A stretch of 18,466 bases of DNA from UBA6078 sp964468685 (GTDB lineage: Bacteria > Desulfobacterota > Syntrophia > Syntrophales > UBA2210): assembly GCA_964468685.1 (NCBI GenBank), contig CAYXUH010000029.1, positions 1 to 18,466 of the forward strand, in the 5' to 3' direction. This document shows positions 14,655-18,466 of the stretch, one piece after another (position 1 is the first letter of the stretch; each line of letters opens with the position of its first letter). Below the pieces are notes generated by a model. The model worked only from the letters and a program-made list of their open reading frames with translations, made no database searches and was not told where the DNA came from. A program made the position numbers and the translations under genes.

Positions 14655-15707
14655 ATGTCGAAGATGAATATTGGCGGTGTGATAGAGGAGGTGATCACGG
14701 ATGATGAATTTACACTGGAGAAGGCCCGTGAGGTCCTGAAGGACGAGACCATAGCCGTCCTCGGATATGGTGTGCAGGGTCCGGGGCAGGCCCTCAATAT
14801 GCTTGATAACGGCGTCAGGGTGATTGTTGGACAGCGTAAGGGGAAACAATGGGATAAGGCCGTTGCCGACGGTTTCATCCCCGGCGAGACCCTCTTTTCG
14901 ATCGAGGAAGCGGCAAAGCGCGGAACGATTGTCATGATGCTCCTCTCCGATGCCGGCCAGAAGACCTTATGGCCCACGATCAAACCGCACCTGACCGAGG
15001 GGAAGGCCCTCTATTTCTCACATGGTTTCTCCATTGTATACAAGGAACAGACCGGTATCATCCCGCCCGAAAATATCGATGTCATCCTGGCCGCTCCTAA
15101 GGGATCGGGATTGACGGTCCGGAGAAACTTTTTAGACGGGAGCGGGATCAATTCCAGCATAGCTGTATTCCAGGATTATACGGGACGCGCCTACGACCGA
15201 ACCTGCGCGATCGGTATCACCATCGGTTCGGGATACCTTTTCCCCACGACCTTCGAAAACGAGGTATACAGCGACCTGACCGGCGAGCGGGGTGTCCTGA
15301 TGGGATGCCTGGCGGGTGTCATGGAGGCCCAGTACGAATGTCTCAGAAAGAACGGTCACGATCCCAGCGAGGCCTTCAACGAGACGGTGGAAGAATTGAC
15401 CCAGAGCCTGATACGCCTGGTCGCGGAGAACGGGATGGACTGGATGTACGCCAACTGCAGTACCACGGCGCAGCGCGGAGCCCTCGACTGGAAGGGCCGG
15501 TTCCGCGAGGCCGTCGCCCCCGTCTTTGACGAGCTTTATAAGAGCGTCAAATCCGGGAAGGAGACAGCGATTGTTCTCGAGGTAAACAGCGCCTCCGATT
15601 ATCGCGAAAAGCTTCAAGTGGAACTGGACGCGATCAAAAATATGGAGATGTGGCGGGCCGGCGCGGTTCTGCGTGAGCTTAGACCGGAACGGCGGAAGAA
15701 AAAGTAA
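14655..15707 (+). CDS. ilvC: Ketol-acid reductoisomerase
   Basis: Converts 2-acetolactate to 2,3-dihydroxyisovalerate, and 2-aceto-2-hydroxybutyrate to 2,3-dihydroxy-3-methylvalerate, with NAD(P)H and magnesium. The 350-aa product is the short class I type with one knotted C-terminal domain. The Rossmann motif is GYGVQGPGQALN at 37-48. The cofactor-selectivity loop is VGQRKGKQWD at 58-67; its Arg61, Lys62 and Lys64 favour NADPH. His123 in FSHGF is the conserved histidine. Asp207 and Glu211 in SDLTGERG match the usual Mg ligands. The 'GPGQ' form of the motif differs from many proteobacterial enzymes. AGGAGAGAAGAG precedes the ATG. The AT-rich gap from ilvN holds TAATATAACA twice (14617-14626 and 14630-14639). 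Confidence 0.96.
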   Translation: MSKMNIGGVIEEVITDDEFTLEKAREVLKDETIAVLGYGVQGPGQALNMLDNGVRVIVGQRKGKQWDKAVADGFIPGETLFSIEEAAKRGTIVMMLLSDAGQKTLWPTIKPHLTEGKALYFSHGFSIVYKEQTGIIPPENIDVILAAPKGSGLTVRRNFLDGSGINSSIAVFQDYTGRAYDRTCAIGITIGSGYLFPTTFENEVYSDLTGERGVLMGCLAGVMEAQYECLRKNGHDPSEAFNETVEELTQSLIRLVAENGMDWMYANCSTTAQRGALDWKGRFREAVAPVFDELYKSVKSGKETAIVLEVNSASDYREKLQVELDAIKNMEMWRAGAVLRELRPERRKKK

Positions 15708-15732
15708 CGATTCAAAAGAGAAAGGGGAGAGC

Positions 15733-17394
15733 ATGAGAAGCGATCTGATGACAAAGGGGTTGGAACGCGCGCCCCACAGGTCATTATACAAGGCGATGGG
15801 GTACACGGACGAAGAACTGTCCAGGCCGATGATCGGCGTGGTGAACTCGGCCAACGAGATCATCCCCGGTCACGTTCATCTCGATACGATTACGGAGGAT
15901 GTCAAGGCGGGGATCCGGATGGCGGGAGGGACCCCTGTTACATTTCCCACGATCGGGGTATGTGACGGGATCGCCATGGGGCACGCCGGGATGAAGTATT
16001 CCTTGGCGAGCCGGGAGCTGATAGCAGACTCCATCGAGATCATGGCGACGGCCCATCCCTTTGACGGACTGGTCCTGGTCACCAACTGCGACAAAATCGT
16101 GCCGGGGATGCTCATGGCGGCGCTTCGCCTCAATATCCCCGCGATCGTTATCAGCGGCGGACCGATGATGGCAGGTACCCATGACGGCAAAAGCGTGGAC
16201 TTGATAAATGTTTTTGAAGGGGTAGGGAAGGTTAAGGCGGGTACGATGACCCAGAAGTCCCTCGATGAACTGGAGGATTGCGCCTGCCCCGGTTGCGGTT
16301 CATGCGCGGGGATGTTCACCGCGAATTCGATGAACTGTGTGACGGAGGCACTGGGGCTGGGTCTGCCCGGAAATGGGACCATTCCCGCCATTACCGCCGC
16401 GCGCAGGCGACTCGCCAAGAAGGCGGGGATGCAGGTCATGGAGCTTGTCAAGAAGGATATCAAGCCCCGCGATATCGCGACGCTCAAGGCCTTTGAGAAC
16501 GCCATTGCCGTCGATATGGCCTTGGGATGCTCGACCAACACGGTCCTCCACATCCCGGCGATCGCTCACGAGGCGGGGATTACCCTCGATCTCGACCTCT
16601 TCAATGCCATCAGCCAGAAGACGGCAAATATCTGTTCCCTGAGTCCAGCCGGGCCTCATTATCTTCAGGACCTTGATGGTGCTGGGGGCATTCAGGCCGT
16701 GATGAAGGAGATCGGAGAGTTGGGGGTTATCAACTTCGATTCCCTGACGGTCACGGGAAAGACGGTGAAGAAAAATCTCAAAGAGGTGTTTGTAAAGAAC
16801 AGAAACATCATCAGATCGGTGAAAGACCCTTACGGCAAAGAGGGTGGAATCGCCATCCTGCGCGGGAACCTGGCACCAGAAGGCGGCGTGGTCAAACAGT
16901 CCGCCGTATCCCCCGATATGATGGTCAACGAGGGGCGCGCCCGCGTCTTTGATTCGGAGGATGATGCCATAGAGGCAATTCTCGGAGGAAAGATTAAGGG
17001 AGGAGATGTCGTCGTGATCCGCTATGAAGGGCCCAAGGGAGGACCCGGGATGCGTGAGATGCTCGCGCCGACCTCTGCCATTGTGGGTATGGGGCTCGAC
17101 AAATCCGTTGCCCTCTTGACGGACGGGAGGTTCAGCGGTGGAACCCGTGGTGCCGCCATCGGGCATATATCCCCTGAAGCAGCCGAGGGGGGACCCATCG
17201 GCCTTGTCAAGGAGGGGGACATTATCACCATCGATATCCCGAACAAAATGATTGAGCTGAAGGTCGACGAGCAGGAACTGGCGGAGCGGAGAAAGGATTT
17301 TGTCCCGAAGGAGCCGCTTATCAAGACGGGTTACCTCGCCCGGTACGCGAAGATGGTTACATCGGCCAGTACGGGCGCGATCTTCAAAGACTGA
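15733..17394 (+). CDS. ilvD: Dihydroxyacid dehydratase
   Basis: Dehydrates 2,3-dihydroxyisovalerate and 2,3-dihydroxy-3-methylvalerate to 2-ketoisovalerate and 2-keto-3-methylvalerate, the last step before transamination. I chose the ATG at 15733 over one at 15673, because the earlier one overlaps ilvC and AAAGGGGAGA lies before 15733. The product is 553 aa, the compact form. Motifs are VVNSANEIIPGHVHL at 36-50, GVCDGIAMGHAGM at 75-87, NCDKIVPGM at 118-126 and CPGCGSCAGMF at 185-195. The segment PGHVHL lacks the extra cysteine found in [2Fe-2S] homologues (PCN), which points to an oxygen-labile [4Fe-4S] enzyme as in E. coli. That is an inference from motif comparison. Only 25 bp separate it from ilvC, and a terminator follows. 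Confidence 0.95.
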   Translation: MRSDLMTKGLERAPHRSLYKAMGYTDEELSRPMIGVVNSANEIIPGHVHLDTITEDVKAGIRMAGGTPVTFPTIGVCDGIAMGHAGMKYSLASRELIADSIEIMATAHPFDGLVLVTNCDKIVPGMLMAALRLNIPAIVISGGPMMAGTHDGKSVDLINVFEGVGKVKAGTMTQKSLDELEDCACPGCGSCAGMFTANSMNCVTEALGLGLPGNGTIPAITAARRRLAKKAGMQVMELVKKDIKPRDIATLKAFENAIAVDMALGCSTNTVLHIPAIAHEAGITLDLDLFNAISQKTANICSLSPAGPHYLQDLDGAGGIQAVMKEIGELGVINFDSLTVTGKTVKKNLKEVFVKNRNIIRSVKDPYGKEGGIAILRGNLAPEGGVVKQSAVSPDMMVNEGRARVFDSEDDAIEAILGGKIKGGDVVVIRYEGPKGGPGMREMLAPTSAIVGMGLDKSVALLTDGRFSGGTRGAAIGHISPEAAEGGPIGLVKEGDIITIDIPNKMIELKVDEQELAERRKDFVPKEPLIKTGYLARYAKMVTSASTGAIFKD

Positions 17395-17420
17395 TATCTT
17401 AACAGAGAACAAGGCTGTTC

Positions 17421-17451
17421 AAAAAACCTTCCCCTTGGGGAAGGTTTTTTT
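17421..17451 (+). terminator. Intrinsic terminator of the ilv operon
   Basis: AAAAAACCTTCCC (17421-17433), loop CTTG, and GGGAAGGTTTTTT (17438-17450) form a perfect 13-bp stem ending in a run of seven T (17445-17451). A-rich sequence on the other side could make it work in both directions. It begins 27 nt after the ilvD stop. Confidence 0.93.
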
Positions 17452-17513
17452 GTTTTCTCTCTCCCTCCCCATGCCTGTCATTACCGTATCCGTTCAATAT
17501 ATTGTATTTAGGC

Positions 17514-17542
17514 TTGACAATAACCACAACATATTGTATAAG
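17514..17542 (+). promoter_or_regulatory. Near-consensus promoter for the deacetylase gene
   Basis: TTGACA at 17514-17519 and TATAAG at 17537-17542 have the ideal 17-bp spacer. The predicted start is about 17549, leaving a leader of about 118 nt. Copies of TATTGT in alternating orientation surround the elements (17500-17505, 17517-17522 inverted, 17532-17537) and could be operator half-sites. Confidence 0.72.
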
Positions 17543-17550
17543 TTCGCAAA

Positions 17551-17652
17551 ATGTTCTTTGGCTTCATGCGGTGCTTTGCAGGCGCATCGTACGCTGTGTA
17601 CAACGACCCATCTCACAATCGTATAATTGGAATCGCTCGGTATCGTAGCTGA
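17551..17652 (+). CDS. Doubtful 33-codon upstream ORF in the deacetylase leader
   Basis: An ATG-initiated frame fills the leader between the promoter and the deacetylase start. It begins MFFGFMRCFAGAS and stops at 17650-17652, 14 nt before the next ATG. No ribosome binding site is possible, because the expected transcript begins at about the ATG itself, so it would have to be translated as a leaderless message. The composition has no amino-acid run. It may be chance. Confidence 0.2.
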   Translation: MFFGFMRCFAGASYAVYNDPSHNRIIGIARYRS

Positions 17653-17666
17653 AAAAGGAACGCCAG

Positions 17667-18464
17667 ATGAACAGAAGAGACTTTTTGTTTAAAAGCGGCT
17701 ACTTAGTTGCAGGAAGTTTGCTCGGTGCGGGCACTTTTTCAAAGGCGTTTGCCTTTGAGGGGCAGGGGAGAAGTCCCCTTCTCCACCCGCGGATAGCCGC
17801 CAGACCGAGGATAGCCCTCATCATCGACGATATCGGGTACAGCATCCCCCGGGCAAGAAAGTTTCTCAGCCTGAATATCCCCATCACCTTTTCCATCCTG
17901 CCGCGCGTCCCCTATACACGCGATCTGGCTGTCGAAATCAGTGATAACGGGCATGATGTGATGCTGCACCAGCCCATGCAGCCGTATGACTCCAGCCTTG
18001 ATCCGGGTCCGGGCGCTCTCTATGTAGGGGATAATCCCTCCAGGATAATCGGGATTGTTGAAGAAAATATATCCAGTGTGCCCCGCGCGATCGGCGTGAA
18101 TAACCATATGGGCTCGCGGTTCACCGAGTGCCAGAGAGAGATCAACGAGACCCTCCAGGTCATCAAGAACAATAACCTCTTCTTTGTTGACAGCAGGACA
18201 TCCAATCATTCCAAGGCCTTCAGGACTGCAAGGAGGATGAACCTGACAACCGACCGCAGGAACGTTTTCCTCGATACCGTCCGTAATGAATCAACCATCC
18301 TTTACCGGCTTAATCAGTTGAAGCGATGCGCGCGGGAATACGGGCACGCGATCGGGATCGGCCACCCCTTCCCGGAGACCGCGCGCGCCATCGAATATTT
18401 TTTAAAGGACCTTCCGGCCTCCGACATCTCCTTTGTCCACATGTCCAAGATCATGTACGCCTAA
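17667..18464 (+). CDS. Divergent polysaccharide deacetylase (YibQ-like), Tat-exported
   Basis: A 265-aa member of the divergent polysaccharide deacetylase family (DUF610/YibQ), a relative of carbohydrate esterase family 4. The N-terminus, NRRDFLFKSG at 2-11, is a twin-arginine motif followed by a hydrophobic stretch (12-22) and a likely cleavage site after AFA (about 27-29), so the enzyme should be exported folded. Family motifs appear in order: LIIDDIGY at 51-58 with paired aspartates, LHQPMQP at 100-106, GVNNHMGSRFT at 143-153, FVDSRTS at 173-179 and IGHPFPET at 231-238. These Asp and His residues are the probable metal and catalytic set. Relatives are thought to act on cell-envelope polysaccharide; the substrate here is unknown. 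AAAAAGGAACG precedes the ATG, and the stop codon is inside the window. Confidence 0.9.
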   Translation: MNRRDFLFKSGYLVAGSLLGAGTFSKAFAFEGQGRSPLLHPRIAARPRIALIIDDIGYSIPRARKFLSLNIPITFSILPRVPYTRDLAVEISDNGHDVMLHQPMQPYDSSLDPGPGALYVGDNPSRIIGIVEENISSVPRAIGVNNHMGSRFTECQREINETLQVIKNNNLFFVDSRTSNHSKAFRTARRMNLTTDRRNVFLDTVRNESTILYRLNQLKRCAREYGHAIGIGHPFPETARAIEYFLKDLPASDISFVHMSKIMYA

Positions 18465-18466
18465 TC

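Noticed and set aside
16300..17412. A 370-codon open frame on the minus strand opposite ilvD
   Set aside because: Long shadow frame of a GC-rich conserved gene; ilvD on the plus strand has all its motifs, and the antisense product resembles nothing.

Overview
The window reads as bacterial chromosome from a moderately GC-rich anaerobe. Gene content (oxygen-sensitive class III ribonucleotide reductase, B12-binding-type radical SAM protein, DUF169, DUF2905 and DUF2130 proteins, and a dihydroxyacid dehydratase of the likely [4Fe-4S] type) best suits a Desulfobacterota/deltaproteobacterial-type organism. That placement is an inference. I see no transposase, integrase, phage structural gene, CRISPR array, tRNA or rRNA.

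Layout. (1) 50-1654, plus strand: a site-2 (M50) membrane protease, then a ferritin-like protein that looks like a tandem duplication. (2) 1842-3412, minus strand: ketopantoate reductase followed by a seven-helix DUF4203-like membrane protein. (3) 3643-4602, plus strand: a lipoprotein alpha/beta hydrolase. (4) 4630-9814, minus strand, transcribed in the order DUF2130 protein, DUF169 protein, small holin-like membrane protein, radical SAM protein, DUF2905 protein, membrane-anchored gluzincin peptidase. (5) 10050-12131, plus strand: anaerobic ribonucleoside-triphosphate reductase NrdD, without its activase NrdG in the window. (6) 12158-17451, plus strand: an isoleucine/valine operon, ilvB-ilvN-ilvC-ilvD, closed by a strong intrinsic terminator. 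(7) 17667-18464, plus strand: a Tat-exported divergent polysaccharide deacetylase behind a near-consensus promoter.

The most interesting object is the control region of the ilv operon (12158-12383). A near-consensus sigma70 promoter is followed within about 15 nt by a 32-codon reading frame with 11 branched-chain residues in 13 codons (IQIVIVIIGILII). Then come a 12-bp terminator hairpin with a U run, and a strong ribosome binding site for ilvB. By hand I can also pair the RNA into the mutually exclusive 1:2, 2:3 and 3:4 helices of classical ribosome-mediated attenuation, and the leader stop codon lies on segment 2. IlvB/IlvN, IlvC and IlvD together carry pyruvate, or pyruvate plus 2-ketobutyrate, to the keto acids of valine and isoleucine. 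Ketopantoate reductase (2474-3412) acts on a branch descending from the same 2-ketoisovalerate pool.

No gene-free stretch exceeds 300 bases. The longer gaps are 1655-1841 (octamer tandem repeat and a GC-rich hairpin), 3413-3642 (divergent promoter region), 9815-10049 (divergent region with two inverted repeats) and 17395-17666 (terminator, promoter and a doubtful small ORF).
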